Assembly: GCF_902158555.1 (NCBI RefSeq)
Contig: NZ_CABGGS010000008.1
Coordinates: 47,057-111,056 of the forward strand
Direction of reading: 5' to 3'
Length of the DNA stretch: 64,000 bases
Source of the DNA: Klebsiella spallanzanii
GTDB taxonomy: Bacteria; Pseudomonadota; Gammaproteobacteria; Enterobacterales; Enterobacteriaceae
Positions within the stretch are counted from its first letter, which is position 1. Every line of letters begins with the position of its first letter. Under the pieces are notes generated by a model, which was not told the origin of the DNA, made no database searches, and saw only the letters and a list, made by a program, of their open reading frames with translations. A program made the position numbers and the translations under genes. Below are positions 1 to 9,677 of this stretch, in pieces.

Positions 1-1510
1 AATGGACTTCTTCAATAACCTGAAGCTCTCCGGCCAGCGCGCGCAAATTGCCGAGAAAGTGCTGAAAGAGATTGGCGATCGTCTGAAATTCCTCGTTAAC
101 GTCGGTCTGAATTACCTGACCCTTTCCCGTTCGGCGGAAACTCTTTCCGGCGGTGAAGCTCAGCGTATCCGCCTCGCCAGTCAGATCGGCGCAGGCCTGG
201 TCGGCGTGATGTACGTGCTAGATGAGCCCTCTATCGGCCTGCACCAGCGTGATAACGAGCGCCTGCTCGGCACCCTGATCCACCTGCGTAATCTCGGTAA
301 TACCGTTATTGTCGTCGAGCACGATGAAGATGCCATTCGCGCAGCGGACCACGTGATTGATATCGGCCCTGGCGCCGGTGTGCACGGCGGCCAGGTCGTG
401 GCCGAAGGTAAGCTGGAAGATATTATGGCGGTGCCGGAATCGCTGACCGGCCAGTTTATGAGCGGTAAACGCAAAATTGAGGTACCGAAACAGCGCGTAC
501 CCGCCAATCCGGAAAAAGTGCTGAAGATGACCGGCGCGCGCGGCAACAACCTGAAAGACGTGACGCTGACGCTGCCAGTGGGCCTCTTTACCTGCATCAC
601 CGGCGTATCCGGCTCGGGTAAATCGACGCTGATTAACGATACGCTGTTCCCGATCGCACAGCGCCAGCTTAACGGTGCAACCATCGCGGAACCCGCACCG
701 TACCGCGACGTTCAGGGGCTGGAGCACTTCGATAAAGTCATCGACATCGACCAGAGCCCCATTGGCCGGACGCCGCGTTCCAACCCGGCAACCTACACTG
801 GCGTCTTTACGCCGGTCCGTGAACTGTTTGCGGGTGTCCCTGAATCACGCTCGCGCGGCTACACGCCGGGACGTTTCAGCTTTAACGTACGCGGTGGTCG
901 CTGTGAAGCCTGTCAGGGCGACGGCGTAATCAAAGTCGAGATGCACTTCCTGCCGGATATCTACGTGCCGTGCGACCAGTGCAAAGGCAAACGCTATAAC
1001 CGCGAAACGCTGGAGATTAAGTACAAAGGCAAAACAATTCATGAAGTGCTGGATATGACCATCGAAGAAGCGCGGGAGTTCTTCGATGCCGTTCCGGCGC
1101 TGGCGCGTAAGCTGCAGACCCTGATGGATGTCGGTTTGACCTATATTCGCCTTGGTCAGTCGGCGACCACGCTCTCCGGCGGTGAGGCCCAGCGCGTGAA
1201 GCTGGCGCGCGAGCTTTCCAAGCGCGGGACCGGGCAGACGCTGTATATCCTTGATGAGCCCACGACCGGTCTGCATTTTGCCGATATTCAGCAACTGCTG
1301 GAAGTTCTGCACCAGCTACGCGACCAGGGCAACACCATCGTGGTGATTGAGCACAACCTGGATGTCATCAAGACGGCTGACTGGATTGTCGACCTTGGGC
1401 CGGAAGGCGGTAGCGGCGGCGGGGAAATCCTCGTTTCCGGTACGCCGGAAACGGTCGCCGAGTGCGAAGCTTCATATACTGCTCGCTTCCTCAAACCAAT
1501 GCTGAAGTAA
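1..1510 (+). CDS. uvrA: UvrABC excinuclease subunit A, 3' part
   Basis: This is the C-terminal 502 residues of UvrA, the damage-recognition ATPase of nucleotide excision repair; the gene begins outside the window and the frame is open from base 2. Visible in this fragment are the first ABC signature LSGGEAQR (48-55), Walker B with VLDEP (72-76), the second Walker [10 protein letters not shown] (201-209), a zinc-finger pair CEAC (301-304) and CDQC (324-327), the second signature LSGGEAQR (391-398) and the second Walker B YILDEP. Adding 438 residues would give the usual 940, and the Walker A lysine would then be K646 as in E. coli. In E. coli uvrA is LexA-controlled, but its promoter is not in this window. 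A hairpin terminator follows the stop codon. Confidence 0.98.
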   Translation, partial: MDFFNNLKLSGQRAQIAEKVLKEIGDRLKFLVNVGLNYLTLSRSAETLSGGEAQRIRLASQIGAGLVGVMYVLDEPSIGLHQRDNERLLGTLIHLRNLGNTVIVVEHDEDAIRAADHVIDIGPGAGVHGGQVVAEGKLEDIMAVPESLTGQFMSGKRKIEVPKQRVPANPEKVLKMTGARGNNLKDVTLTLPVGLFTCITGVSGSGKSTLINDTLFPIAQRQLNGATIAEPAPYRDVQGLEHFDKVIDIDQSPIGRTPRSNPATYTGVFTPVRELFAGVPESRSRGYTPGRFSFNVRGGRCEACQGDGVIKVEMHFLPDIYVPCDQCKGKRYNRETLEIKYKGKTIHEVLDMTIEEAREFFDAVPALARKLQTLMDVGLTYIRLGQSATTLSGGEAQRVKLARELSKRGTGQTLYILDEPTTGLHFADIQQLLEVLHQLRDQGNTIVVIEHNLDVIKTADWIVDLGPEGGSGGGEILVSGTPETVAECEASYTARFLKPMLK

Positions 1511-1517
1511 TCTCATC

Positions 1518-1562
1518 TGCCTCTTCTCATCGCGGGAAGAGGCATCATTTCATCTCATTTTT
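1518..1562 (+). terminator. Rho-independent terminator after uvrA
   Basis: A perfect 9-bp stem (arms 1518-1526 and 1536-1544) follows the uvrA stop codon by 8 nt. T-rich sequence follows but is interrupted, so termination may be imperfect. Confidence 0.7.
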
Positions 1563-1642
1563 CCTGCTGATATTTTGTGATTTGCAACCGGGCAGCATCT
1601 GTCATCAGATAGCGACCACGGCCATAAATTGCAGGATGCATC

Positions 1643-2053
1643 ATGTCTTTAAAGCACGGATTTTATCGCTACACCCTCAGTGCAGCATTGTTTGTGATTA
1701 CCGCCTGCAGCTGGGTGGGTAGCTACAACAGCTCTGCGCACCAGCAGTTACTTATGCTGGAACAGCTTCATTTGCAATTTATCAGCGATGCGGCGGCGGT
1801 ACCGGTTGATAAGCCGTTGCTAAGACAAGAGGATATCCAGATTCGTCAGCTCTTCAGCCTGGCGTTAAGCGATAGCGATGCACTCAGGCTAAATAACCTG
1901 CACGTGCTGGAGCAAAACTACCAGCGGCTATATGCGCATATATCCAGCCGGGATACCGCGCTGACGCCTTTCGAAGCCGGCGTTCTGACGCAACAAACGG
2001 AGAATCTTTATCAGCAGGCCATCAACGGCGAACAACAGCGCTCAGGGAAATAA
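1643..2053 (+). CDS. Predicted small lipoprotein, function unknown
   Basis: I do not recognise this 136-residue protein. Its N-terminus is a lipoprotein signal: a basic start, a hydrophobic stretch (residues 11-20) and a lipobox ITAC with the acceptor cysteine at position 22. The next residue is serine rather than aspartate, which favours the outer membrane by the usual +2 rule. The mature part is mostly helical and Gln/Leu-rich without cysteines. It sits between uvrA and yjbR, where E. coli K-12 has no gene, and ends 2 nt before the next gene, so the two are probably co-transcribed. A start further upstream in another frame is possible but would lose the signal peptide. Confidence 0.75.
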   Translation: MSLKHGFYRYTLSAALFVITACSWVGSYNSSAHQQLLMLEQLHLQFISDAAAVPVDKPLLRQEDIQIRQLFSLALSDSDALRLNNLHVLEQNYQRLYAHISSRDTALTPFEAGVLTQQTENLYQQAINGEQQRSGK

Positions 2054-2055
2054 GT

Positions 2056-2373
2056 ATGTCCAACATAGAAGAATTAAGCGCCCAATTCATCGGTACCGGT
2101 GTTAATACAACAGAGTGGTTGCAGCTGATAAAAGAGATCGTCAACGATGACGACAGCGGTATTCGCGACGCCGGGACACTCACGCTTCAGGCATTACAGG
2201 AGAATGCCCGCGGCTGGTTAACCCAGGACGACCTGATTTTATTGCTGCAAGGGCAGCGCGATATCGCCAGCATTCGCGCCAACAACGAGCGTATCGCAAT
2301 GCAGACGCATCTTCAGTCCACGCTGCTTCGCCTGTTTGATATTACGCTGCTGGCGCTGCTGGGTAGAATTTGA
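2056..2373 (+). CDS. Hypothetical protein paired with the lipoprotein gene
   Basis: This is a 105-residue protein of unknown function starting 2 nt after the stop of the lipoprotein gene, an arrangement that suggests an operon and translational coupling. It has no signal peptide. The body is acidic and helical, and the last ~20 residues (LLRLFDITLLALLGRI) form an amphipathic or hydrophobic tail that could touch a membrane or partner. Its stop is only 2 bp from the convergent yjbR stop. No family motif is recognised. Confidence 0.65.
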   Translation: MSNIEELSAQFIGTGVNTTEWLQLIKEIVNDDDSGIRDAGTLTLQALQENARGWLTQDDLILLLQGQRDIASIRANNERIAMQTHLQSTLLRLFDITLLALLGRI

Positions 2374-2375
2374 TG

Positions 2376-2729
2376 TTATGACAACAGCTTACGCTTGTTT
2401 TCGGGAAGCGTATCAAGCGCCTGCTGATATGAAGCATCAACGAGATAATAAATTTGAGAATCAGGCAGGGAGCCATCAAGAAACACCGTACTCCAGTGGG
2501 CTTTATTCAGATGTTTGCTGGGGCGAACGTCACGATGCTGTTGGCGCAACAGTTCCGCAAGCTCGGGGCTGGTCTTTAACGATACCGCAGGCCGATTGTC
2601 CTCTACCTCTTTTACCATCGCAAACAGTACGTCAGCCGCTTTTATCTGCGTCGCCTTCCAGTCGCTATGTACGCTTTGTTCCGCGCCCGGTTTCGCCATG
2701 CAGTACAGCAATAAATCCGAAATTGTCAT
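2376..2729 (-). CDS. yjbR: MmcQ/YjbR family protein
   Basis: The product (117 residues) matches E. coli YjbR, a small cytoplasmic protein of the MmcQ/YjbR fold, which resembles a double-wing DNA-binding fold. The family features KATQIKAADVLFAMV near the N-terminus and HLNKAHWSTVFLDG in the middle are visible. Its biochemical role is unknown. It starts 2 bp downstream of the yjbQ stop, so yjbQ-yjbR form an operon. It converges on the unknown gene pair next to uvrA with a 2-bp gap. Confidence 0.93.
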   Translation of the reverse strand: MTISDLLLYCMAKPGAEQSVHSDWKATQIKAADVLFAMVKEVEDNRPAVSLKTSPELAELLRQQHRDVRPSKHLNKAHWSTVFLDGSLPDSQIYYLVDASYQQALDTLPENKRKLLS

Positions 2730-2731
2730 TT

Positions 2732-3148
2732 TTATTCCCCCATAAGCGTCGCGATGATGTGGCGCGATCCGCCGTGAATACGATGTTCCCCTAACCAGAT
2801 ACCCTGCCAGGTCCCTAGCCTCACGCGCCCATCACGAACGGGTAGCATCAGCGATACGCCCAGCATCGACGACTTAATGTGCGAGGGCATATCATCAGGA
2901 CCTTCATAATCGTGTTCATACGGCGCGTTATCCGGTATGGCATTAAGAAAATACTGTTCCATATCGTAGCGGACGGTCGGATCGCAGTTTTCGTTTAGCG
3001 TCAGGGAAGCCGATGTATGCTGGAGCAGCAAATGCAGCAGGCCAGTTTTTACCCGCGACAGTTCGCGGATTTGACCGAGAATTTCATCAGTGACCAGGTG
3101 AAAGCCCCGAGATTTCGGGCCTAACGTCAGGGTTTGCTGATGCCACAT
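2732..3148 (-). CDS. yjbQ: YjbQ (UPF0047), thiamine-phosphate synthase-like protein
   Basis: The product is a 138-residue UPF0047/YjbQ protein. The family hallmark [14 protein letters not shown] is present near residue 45, followed by the HDYEG segment and the C-terminal [12 protein letters not shown] motif. E. coli YjbQ can supply weak thiamine phosphate synthase activity when overproduced; its normal role is unsettled. An SD-like GGAG lies just before the ATG. yjbR follows immediately, consistent with a two-gene operon. Confidence 0.95.
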   Translation of the reverse strand: MWHQQTLTLGPKSRGFHLVTDEILGQIRELSRVKTGLLHLLLQHTSASLTLNENCDPTVRYDMEQYFLNAIPDNAPYEHDYEGPDDMPSHIKSSMLGVSLMLPVRDGRVRLGTWQGIWLGEHRIHGGSRHIIATLMGE

Positions 3149-3230
3149 AAACAGCTCCTTTTACCAATGAATCTTCCTAAGTGTGCAGCAATAAGCGAAA
3201 AGGTAAAACCTCTGGCACATTATTTTGCAC

Positions 3231-3258
3231 AAAAAAACGGCAGCGTACTGGCTACCGT
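3231..3258 (-). terminator. Terminator of aphA
   Basis: On the minus strand an 8-bp stem with one G-T pair (arms 3237-3244 and 3251-3258) is followed by seven Ts. It lies 30 bp downstream of the aphA stop codon. Confidence 0.75.
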
Positions 3259-3290
3259 TTTAGCGATGTATGATTAAGCCATCGGGCAGC

Positions 3291-4004
3291 TTAATATTCT
3301 GAATTCACAATCACCTCTTCCCCCTGAGCGCCCGCCATCGGCAGAGGCTTATAGGAGGAGTTTGATGCCCTCAGAATGCGGATCCCGCGCGCACCAACCT
3401 CGCGGGCAGCGGAGATATCGTTATCTGAATCGCCGTAGAAGATTTTAATGCCCTTCTCCTGCAGCCACTGCGTTTTGGTATTCTGGCCAGGTTTATCGCC
3501 TGCAAAAATAACCGGATTCATATTCGCGGCCGGGATGAGGAAATCATCCTGCAAGGTTTTAGATACCGTTTCAGTTTTGGTCTGACTGCGGCCAGTGACG
3601 AAAAAAACACTATCGCCGCGCTTCACGTGCATCGCAATCAACTGGCGAGCCACCTCTTTCGGCATACTGAATTCATCCCAGCCGTTGTTCATTTTTTCCC
3701 AGAACTCCGGGTTTTTTAGATAATCATCGCTGCCAGGAGAATAGGTTTTCTGCCCGCGCCAGAAGCCAGGGCTGGAAAACAGAACCGTATCATCAATGTC
3801 AAAGCCAACGGCCATCGGCTGACGCCCCAACAGGCTATTTTCAATCTGAGCCACGGAAACCCAGTGGATAGGCGCCTGTTCAGCGAGTTTCGCCATATTT
3901 GTGCCCGTCCACAGCGGCTGCGGAGTGGAGGCGCGTGCAACGACGGAGCTATTTAGCGTGAACAGTAAGCAGACGGCCCCAAAGGCCAGGGTGATCTTGC
4001 GCAT
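3291..4004 (-). CDS. aphA: Class B acid phosphatase (periplasmic)
   Basis: AphA is a periplasmic non-specific phosphatase and phosphotransferase of the HAD superfamily, active on nucleoside and other phosphomonoesters as a Mg-dependent tetramer. The 237-residue product has a Sec signal peptide (about residues 1-25, ending VVARA). The nucleophile motif FDIDDTV is at 68-74, with Asp69 and Asp71 as nucleophile and acid/base. FVTGRSQT and the distal GDSDNDI motif complete the HAD active site. Length matches the E. coli enzyme. It lies between tyrB and yjbQ as in E. coli, with its own terminator. Confidence 0.97.
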   Translation of the reverse strand: MRKITLAFGAVCLLFTLNSSVVARASTPQPLWTGTNMAKLAEQAPIHWVSVAQIENSLLGRQPMAVGFDIDDTVLFSSPGFWRGQKTYSPGSDDYLKNPEFWEKMNNGWDEFSMPKEVARQLIAMHVKRGDSVFFVTGRSQTKTETVSKTLQDDFLIPAANMNPVIFAGDKPGQNTKTQWLQEKGIKIFYGDSDNDISAAREVGARGIRILRASNSSYKPLPMAGAQGEEVIVNSEY

Positions 4005-4154
4005 ATTTTTCCCTAAATAATCGAATCGTTATTATTTTCAATAATGTGTGTGCTTATTAATGCATCAAGACCTTAACCCCCACTGGCGCGGATAGGAAGG
4101 TTTTTCTACTCAGATGTCATATAAAAAGAGAATGATCACACTTCAGGAAGGGAA

Positions 4155-4184
4155 TTGCCCTCGCCAAAATATTGGCAAGGGCAA
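4155..4184 (-). terminator. Hairpin downstream of tyrB
   Basis: A long hairpin (arms 4155-4167 and 4172-4184, one mismatch) lies 18 bp past the tyrB stop. It is probably the tyrB terminator, but the minus-strand T tract is short. Confidence 0.55.
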
Positions 4185-4201
4185 AAGCGGTCAGTAAAAA
4201 C

Positions 4202-5395
4202 TTATATTACGGCAGCAAATGCCTGCGCCACGCGCTGGACGTTTCGTGAATTCAGCCCCGCGACGCACATACGGCCGCTGGCTATCAGGTAGACACCAAA
4301 TTCATCGCGCAGACGATCAACCTGGGCTGCGCTAAACCCGGTGTAGCTAAACATTCCGCGTTGCTTAAGCAGATAATCAAAATTACCGCCCGGCACCGTA
4401 TCTTTGAGCACGTTAACCAGTTCCTGACGCATAGCCAGAATACGGGTACGCATCCCTTCAACTTCTGCCAGCCATGCAGCTTTCAGTTCGCTGTCGCCCA
4501 GAACCGTAGCAACCACCTGCGCGCCAAAGTTTGGCGGGCTGGAGTAGTTACGACGGACGGTCGCCTTCAGTTGCCCCAGCACACGACTGGCGGTTTCTGC
4601 GTCTTCACAAACGATCGACAAACCACCTACGCGCTCGCCGTACAGGGAGAAAATTTTCGAGAAGGAGTTGCTGACCAGCATTGGCATCCCGGCGTTCGCA
4701 ATGGCGCGGATAGCGTAGGCATCCTCTTCGATTCCAGCACCAAAGCCCTGATAAGCGATATCCAGGAAAGGAATCAGATTACGCGCTTTCAGCACCTTAA
4801 CCACTTCATCCCACTGAGCGTCACTGAGATCGGCTCCGGTCGGGTTGTGACAGCACGGATGCAGCAGCACAATATCGCGCTCCGGCAGCGTGTTAATTTT
4901 TTCCAGGAAATCCTCGAAACGCACGCCATTGGTTTCATCATCAAACCAAGGGTAAGTACTCACTTCGAATCCGGCCCCTTCAAATATGGCGATGTGATTT
5001 TCCCACGTCGGATCGCTAACCCATACGCGTGCCCCTGGGAAGTAACGTTTCAGGAAATCAGCGCCCACTTTCAGCGCGCCGGAACCGCCCAGCGTTTGAA
5101 TAGAGGCTACGCGATTTTGCGCCAGCACTGGATGGTCAGCACCGAATAGCAGCGGCGCTATAGCGTGACGATAGGTATTAAGTCCTTCCATCGGCAAATA
5201 GAGCGAAGCGCCGTGCGGCTGGGCATTCAGGCGAGCTTCCGCTTCGGCAACCGCCTGTAGCTGTGGAATAATCCCGTCTTCATTGTAATAGAGACCGATG
5301 CTGAGATTTACTTTGTCACTACGCGGATCTTCTTTGAAACGCTCCATCAGGGAGAGAATGGGGTCGCCAGCGTAGGCGTCAACTTTCTGAAACAC
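4202..5395 (-). CDS. tyrB: Aromatic amino acid aminotransferase
   Basis: TyrB is the PLP-dependent transaminase for the last step of tyrosine and phenylalanine synthesis, and also serves leucine and aspartate. Starting at the GTG at 5395 gives 397 residues, the E. coli length, beginning at the equivalent of [15 protein letters not shown] lies 8-9 nt upstream. The open frame runs further upstream to 5506, but that extension has no homology. The PLP-lysine motif SNSFSKIFS has Lys247, and [12 protein letters not shown] carries the cofactor-binding Asn. In E. coli TyrR represses the gene; I could not find a convincing TyrR box here. Confidence 0.96.
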   Translation of the reverse strand: MFQKVDAYAGDPILSLMERFKEDPRSDKVNLSIGLYYNEDGIIPQLQAVAEAEARLNAQPHGASLYLPMEGLNTYRHAIAPLLFGADHPVLAQNRVASIQTLGGSGALKVGADFLKRYFPGARVWVSDPTWENHIAIFEGAGFEVSTYPWFDDETNGVRFEDFLEKINTLPERDIVLLHPCCHNPTGADLSDAQWDEVVKVLKARNLIPFLDIAYQGFGAGIEEDAYAIRAIANAGMPMLVSNSFSKIFSLYGERVGGLSIVCEDAETASRVLGQLKATVRRNYSSPPNFGAQVVATVLGDSELKAAWLAEVEGMRTRILAMRQELVNVLKDTVPGGNFDYLLKQRGMFSYTGFSAAQVDRLRDEFGVYLIASGRMCVAGLNSRNVQRVAQAFAAVI

Positions 5396-5521
5396 GTGAT
5401 GTTTCTCCAGGTTTACATGAGGCAAGTCATAACACAATAAACCGGATGCGAAGGAAGATCGAGAGGATGTTGGTGGATAAAACGGACCAGAGAGGGTCTG
5501 ACACAACAGAGTCGATGTCCT

Positions 5522-5585
5522 TCCCGGGTTGCGGCGTAAACGCCTTACCCGGGATACCCAACGGCACTAACCTGTAGCCGGGGAA
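5522..5585. repeat. REP element between alr and tyrB
   Basis: A palindrome of the REP type (arms with CCCGGGT and ACCCGGG around GCGTAAACGC) occupies about 5522-5553. A partial copy ending in GTAGCCGGGG lies at 5572-5585. REPs commonly sit at operon ends and affect mRNA decay. Confidence 0.65.
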
Positions 5586-5603
5586 AATAAAAATATGTAG
5601 AAA

Positions 5604-6683
5604 TTAATCGACGTACTTCATCGACACCCGTGAAGTCAGGCGCGTGATAAGTTCGTAACCACTTACTTTTGTGATCTCAGCAATGCGCTCGACGGGCAAA
5701 CCTTCACCCCAGAGCACAACCGGGTCGCCAGCTTTGTCCTGCGCTTGCGGCCCCAGGTCGACGCAAATCATATCCATCGCCACGCGCCCGACAATGGGGA
5801 CTTCGCGGCCATTAACCAGCACCGGCGTTCCGGATGGCGCAGCACGCGGATAACCGTCGCCGTAGCCCATCGCGACGACGCCTAAACGCGTATCACGCTC
5901 GCTAATCCAGGTTCCACCATAACCAACCGGCTCACCGGTTTTATGCTCGCGGACCGCGATCAGGCTGGAGGTCAGGGACATGACCGGCTGGCAGCCAAAA
6001 TCTGCACCAGTAGACTGATTTTCCAGCGGCGATACGCCGTAAAGAATGATCCCCGGACGCGCCCAGTCGAAGTGCGACTGCGGCCACAGCAGAATCCCAC
6101 CAGACGCGGCGATAGAGCGCAGCCCCGGTTTACCCTCTGTGAAAGAAGTAAAGATATCCAGCTGACGTTCAGTCGCACCGCACTCAGGCTCATCCGCCCG
6201 AGCAAAGTGGCTGACGACGTTGACCGGCTGGCGGACGTTTTTGCACTGGCTAAGGCGCTGATAAAAAGCCTCTGCCTGTTCCGGCAGAACGCCGAGTCGA
6301 TGCATCCCGGTATCCAGCTTCATCCACACGGTCACGGGTTCGGGTAAATCAGCCTCTTCCAGCGCCGCCAGCTGTTCCGGGCTATGTACCGCCGTCTGCA
6401 GGCGCTGGGCGGAGATCACCGGCAGATCGGCGGCCTCAAAGAAACCTTCCAGCAACAGGATCGGCTGGGCGATGCCGCCCGCGCGCAGGCGCAAGGCCTC
6501 TTCGAGACGGGCGACGCCAAAGGCATCGGCGTCAGGGAGCGTTCGCGCGGTCTCAAGAAGACCGTGTCCGTAAGCGTTCGCTTTCACCACCGCAACCAGT
6601 TTGCTGGCAGGCGCCAGTTCGCGTAGACGTTGCAGGTTGTGTCGCAGAGCGCGGCGGTTAATGACTACAGTTGCCGCTTGCAT
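5604..6683 (-). CDS. alr: Alanine racemase, biosynthetic
   Basis: Alr is the PLP-dependent racemase supplying D-alanine for peptidoglycan. From the ATG at 6683 the protein is 359 residues, equal to E. coli Alr and starting [22 protein letters not shown] lies 7 nt upstream. A longer frame to 6710 adds nine unsupported residues. The PLP lysine is Lys34 in [10 protein letters not shown]. The second catalytic residue, the tyrosine in GYGGTW, is near position 255. [10 protein letters not shown] near the end helps shape the active-site entrance. It lies downstream of dnaB on the same strand. Confidence 0.97.
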   Translation of the reverse strand: MQAATVVINRRALRHNLQRLRELAPASKLVAVVKANAYGHGLLETARTLPDADAFGVARLEEALRLRAGGIAQPILLLEGFFEAADLPVISAQRLQTAVHSPEQLAALEEADLPEPVTVWMKLDTGMHRLGVLPEQAEAFYQRLSQCKNVRQPVNVVSHFARADEPECGATERQLDIFTSFTEGKPGLRSIAASGGILLWPQSHFDWARPGIILYGVSPLENQSTGADFGCQPVMSLTSSLIAVREHKTGEPVGYGGTWISERDTRLGVVAMGYGDGYPRAAPSGTPVLVNGREVPIVGRVAMDMICVDLGPQAQDKAGDPVVLWGEGLPVERIAEITKVSGYELITRLTSRVSMKYVD

Positions 6684-6724
6684 TTGAATTCCTTGGGTTA
6701 TTTGTCTCAAATTTGGCGTTATTG

Positions 6725-6805
6725 TTGCAGCGAGTTTGGGTGCGGCCAGCGCGCAGCCACCGGAGCGTACTGAAGTACGTGAGGATGGCGAGCACTGCCC
6801 AATCC
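6725..6805. repeat. boxC-like intergenic repeat between dnaB and alr
   Basis: The dnaB-alr gap holds an element containing GAGCGTACTGAAGTACGTGAGG, with an inverted GTACT/AGTAC core, and flanks GCCACCG and GGCGAGCACTGCCC. This resembles the boxC family of E. coli repeats. The family assignment is from memory. Confidence 0.5.
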
Positions 6806-6834
6806 CAAAATCGCAAATAAAATAGCCAAATTAC

Positions 6835-8250
6835 TTACTCGTCGTCGTATTGTGGACCGGCATAGTTATCAAAGCGCGACCACTGACCGTTAAACGTCAA
6901 ACGTACCGTCCCGATGGGGCCGTTACGCTGTTTACCAATAATAATTTCGGCGATGCCTTTTAAATCACTGTTCTCGTGATACACCTCATCACGATAGATA
7001 AACATGATTAAGTCAGCATCCTGCTCGATGGAGCCGGATTCACGCAGGTCCGAGTTGACCGGGCGCTTATCCGCACGCTGTTCCAGAGAGCGGTTAAGCT
7101 GCGACAGTGCGACCACCGGGACATGCAGTTCTTTGGCCAGCGCCTTCAAAGAGCGGGAAATTTCGGCGATTTCCAGAGTACGGTTATCGGAGAGCGACGG
7201 CACGCGCATCAATTGCAGGTAGTCGATCATGATAAGACCGATACCATCATGTTCACGGGCAATACGGCGCGCGCGGGAGCGCACTTCCGTTGGCGTCAGG
7301 CCGGAGGAGTCATCAATATAGATGTTGCGTTTTTCCAGCAGGATCCCCATGGTGCCGGAAATCCGCGCCCAGTCTTCGTCATCCAGCTGACCGGTTCGAA
7401 TACGAGTCTGGTCAACGCGCGACAGCGAGGCCAGAGAACGCATCATAATCTGTTCCGAGGGCATCTCAAGACTGAAGATTAAGACCGGCTTATCCTGCAA
7501 CATCGCCGCGTTTTCAACGAGGTTCATTGCAAAGGTCGTCTTACCCATTGATGGACGCGCGGCGACGATTATCAGGTCCGACGGCTGAAGACCGGCGGTC
7601 TTTTTGTTGAGATCGTCATAGCCGGTGTTAACCCCGGTAACGCCGTCATGCGGCTGTTGAAATAGCTGCTCAATACGCGCGACTGTGGCATCCAGCACGT
7701 CGGCGATATTTTTGGGGCCTTCATCTTTATTGGCGCGGCTTTCGGCGATCTTGAAGACTCTGGACTCAGCCAGATCGAGCAGATCTTCACTGGTGCGGCC
7801 CTGTGGATCGAAACCCGCTTCGGCAATCTCATTGGCTACCGAGATCATTTCGCGTACTACCGCCCGTTCGCGAACAATATCGGCGTATGCGCTGATGTTC
7901 GCTGCACTTGGCGTATTTTTCGATAATTCCGCCAGATAGGCGAATCCGCCGACGCTGTCCAGTTGCCCCTGACGCTCCAGCGATTCCGCGAGCGTAATCA
8001 GGTCAATCGGGCTTCCCGACTCCTGCAGGCGCGCCATTTCGGTAAAAATATGGCGATGCGGGCGGGTATAAAAATCTTCCGAAACAACGCGTTCGGCAAC
8101 GTCGTCCCAGCGTTCGTTATCCAGCATTAAACCGCCCAACACCGACTGTTCCGCTTCAATCGAGTGCGGCGGGACTTTCAACCCATCGAGCGGATAGTCT
8201 CGCACGCGGGGTTCAGTCTGTGGTTTGTTGAAGGGTTTATTTCCTGCCAT
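6835..8250 (-). CDS. dnaB: Replicative DNA helicase
   Basis: DnaB is the hexameric 5'-3' helicase that moves on the lagging strand at the replication fork and is loaded by DnaC. The 471-residue product has the E. coli length. Its N-terminal collar domain (about 30-170, PHSIEAEQSVLGGLMLDNERWDD) is followed by a linker and the RecA-like ATPase domain with Walker A ARPSMGKTT (231-239), Walker B LIMIDYLQLM and the DnaB motif SGSIEQDADLIMFIYRDE. There is no intein. It is divergent from qor with 61 bp between starts. Confidence 0.98.
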   Translation of the reverse strand: MAGNKPFNKPQTEPRVRDYPLDGLKVPPHSIEAEQSVLGGLMLDNERWDDVAERVVSEDFYTRPHRHIFTEMARLQESGSPIDLITLAESLERQGQLDSVGGFAYLAELSKNTPSAANISAYADIVRERAVVREMISVANEIAEAGFDPQGRTSEDLLDLAESRVFKIAESRANKDEGPKNIADVLDATVARIEQLFQQPHDGVTGVNTGYDDLNKKTAGLQPSDLIIVAARPSMGKTTFAMNLVENAAMLQDKPVLIFSLEMPSEQIMMRSLASLSRVDQTRIRTGQLDDEDWARISGTMGILLEKRNIYIDDSSGLTPTEVRSRARRIAREHDGIGLIMIDYLQLMRVPSLSDNRTLEIAEISRSLKALAKELHVPVVALSQLNRSLEQRADKRPVNSDLRESGSIEQDADLIMFIYRDEVYHENSDLKGIAEIIIGKQRNGPIGTVRLTFNGQWSRFDNYAGPQYDDE

Positions 8251-8311
8251 AGTGAATGGAGTTACCGAGATAGTGAATGGGTCGAAAGATTACCACATTT
8301 ATGGAGGAAGC

Positions 8312-9295
8312 ATGGCAACACGAATTGAATTTCACAAGCACGGAGGGCCTGAAGTTCTGCAAGCGGTGGAGTTCACGCCGAAGGATCCGGCAGAGCACGA
8401 AATTCAGGTAGAGAATAAGGCCATTGGCATCAACTACATCGATACCTACATCCGCAGCGGCCTCTACCCGCCGCCATCATTGCCGAGCGGACTGGGCACC
8501 GAAGCCGCGGGTATAGTGAGTAAAGTCGGCAGCGGCGTGAAGCATATTAAAGCTGGCGATCGGGTGGTCTACGCGCAATCAGCGCTGGGGGCCTATAGCT
8601 CCGTGCACAACGTCCCCGCCGATAAAGCCGCGATTTTGCCGGAGGCTATCTCTTTCGAGCAGGCAGCAGCTTCGTTCCTGAAAGGGCTAACGGTCTACTA
8701 TCTGCTGCGTAAAACCTACGAAATCAAAGCGGGTGAGACATTCTTGTTTCATGCAGCGGCCGGTGGCGTTGGGCTGATCGCCTGCCAGTGGGCAAAGGCG
8801 CTGGGGGCTAAACTCATCGGTACCGTCGGCAGCGCGCAAAAAGCCGAACGCGCCAGACAAGCCGGAGCCTGGCAGATCATTAACTACCGCGAAGAGAATA
8901 TCGTCGAGCGCCTGAAAGAGATAACCGACGGTAAGAAAGTCCACGTCGTTTATGATTCAGTCGGTAAAGATACCTGGGAAGCCTCTCTTGACTGCCTGCA
9001 ACGTCGAGGATTGATGGTGAGCTTCGGCAACTCTTCTGGCCCGGTGACTGGCGTAAATCTTGGGATCCTCAACCAGAAAGGTTCACTGTATGTGACACGC
9101 CCTTCTCTGCAAGGCTATATCACCACTCGTGAAGAGCTAACGGAAGCCAGCAACGAGCTGTTCTCGCTGATCGCCAGCGGCGTGATAAAAGTGGATGTGG
9201 CAGAGAGCCAGAAATATGCATTAACCGATGCCAGACGCGCGCATGAGGTGCTGGAAAGCCGGGCGACGCAGGGTTCGAGCTTGCTGTTGCCATAG
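8312..9295 (+). CDS. qor: Quinone oxidoreductase, NADPH-dependent
   Basis: Qor is a zeta-crystallin-like medium-chain reductase that reduces quinones with NADPH and binds no zinc. The ATG at 8312 (GGAGG 7 nt upstream) gives 327 residues starting MATRIEFHKHGGPEVLQAVEF, equal to E. coli Qor; the frame opening at 8225 lies inside the dnaB start region. The NADPH-binding motif AAAGGVGLIACQWAK is near residue 146. YDSVGKDTWEASLDCL and the C-terminal ESRATQGSSLLLP end are typical. A terminator and an ERIC element follow. Confidence 0.97.
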   Translation: MATRIEFHKHGGPEVLQAVEFTPKDPAEHEIQVENKAIGINYIDTYIRSGLYPPPSLPSGLGTEAAGIVSKVGSGVKHIKAGDRVVYAQSALGAYSSVHNVPADKAAILPEAISFEQAAASFLKGLTVYYLLRKTYEIKAGETFLFHAAAGGVGLIACQWAKALGAKLIGTVGSAQKAERARQAGAWQIINYREENIVERLKEITDGKKVHVVYDSVGKDTWEASLDCLQRRGLMVSFGNSSGPVTGVNLGILNQKGSLYVTRPSLQGYITTREELTEASNELFSLIASGVIKVDVAESQKYALTDARRAHEVLESRATQGSSLLLP

Positions 9296-9303
9296 TTATG
9301 GCT

Positions 9304-9503
9304 TTTCCCTAAATAATTCGGGCTACAGGAAGATGGTAAGTGAATGAATCCCCAGGAGCTTACAACAGTAAGTGACTGGGGTGAATGACAAATCTGTCAG
9401 GAACAGATTTGAACGCCGCAAAGCGACGGCCCGTAAGGGCGAGTCTCATGGATGAGACGAGTCACTCAGCAACCAACGCCCCTGTAGCCTGAAGTATGAC
9501 GGG
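9304..9503 (+). repeat. ERIC element with internal insertion
   Basis: The ends and the core (AGGAGCTTAC ... GTAAGTGACTGGGG) match ERIC, also called IRU. This copy is about 200 bp instead of ~127 bp because about 75 bp, including ATGGATGAGACGAG, are inserted right of the core. Similar insertions are known in ERICs of enterobacteria. Confidence 0.85.
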
Positions 9504-9519
9504 AAAAGAAGAAAAGTTT

Positions 9520-9552
9520 AGGGCTTCCACATGGGAAGCCCTTACTTTTTTT
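9520..9552 (+). terminator. Terminator after qor and ERIC
   Basis: A 9-bp perfect stem (9520-9528 with 9534-9542) and a run of eight Ts make this the likely end of qor transcripts. Between it and pspG (9553-9677) I see no gene; a 61-codon open frame there has no coding signs. Confidence 0.75.
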
Positions 9553-9677
9553 TGTTCGGCTGTATGTAGGGTACAGCTCGATGAATTCGTTAACGCGCTA
9601 ATAGTGACAGATTTAATAAGCAAAGCCTACGCTGTTTTATGCAAAAATCTTCAGGTTGTGACATACCGCTCAATACC

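Noticed and set aside
2336..2794. 152-codon plus-strand frame across yjbR
   Set aside because: It is antisense to yjbR and yjbQ and overlaps the end of the unknown gene pair.
4361..5149. 262-codon plus-strand frame across tyrB
   Set aside because: It is antisense to tyrB, and its composition reflects the complementary codons.
5396..5521. TyrR box upstream of tyrB
   Set aside because: A TGTAAAC half is visible, but its partner does not fit TTTACA at the right distance.
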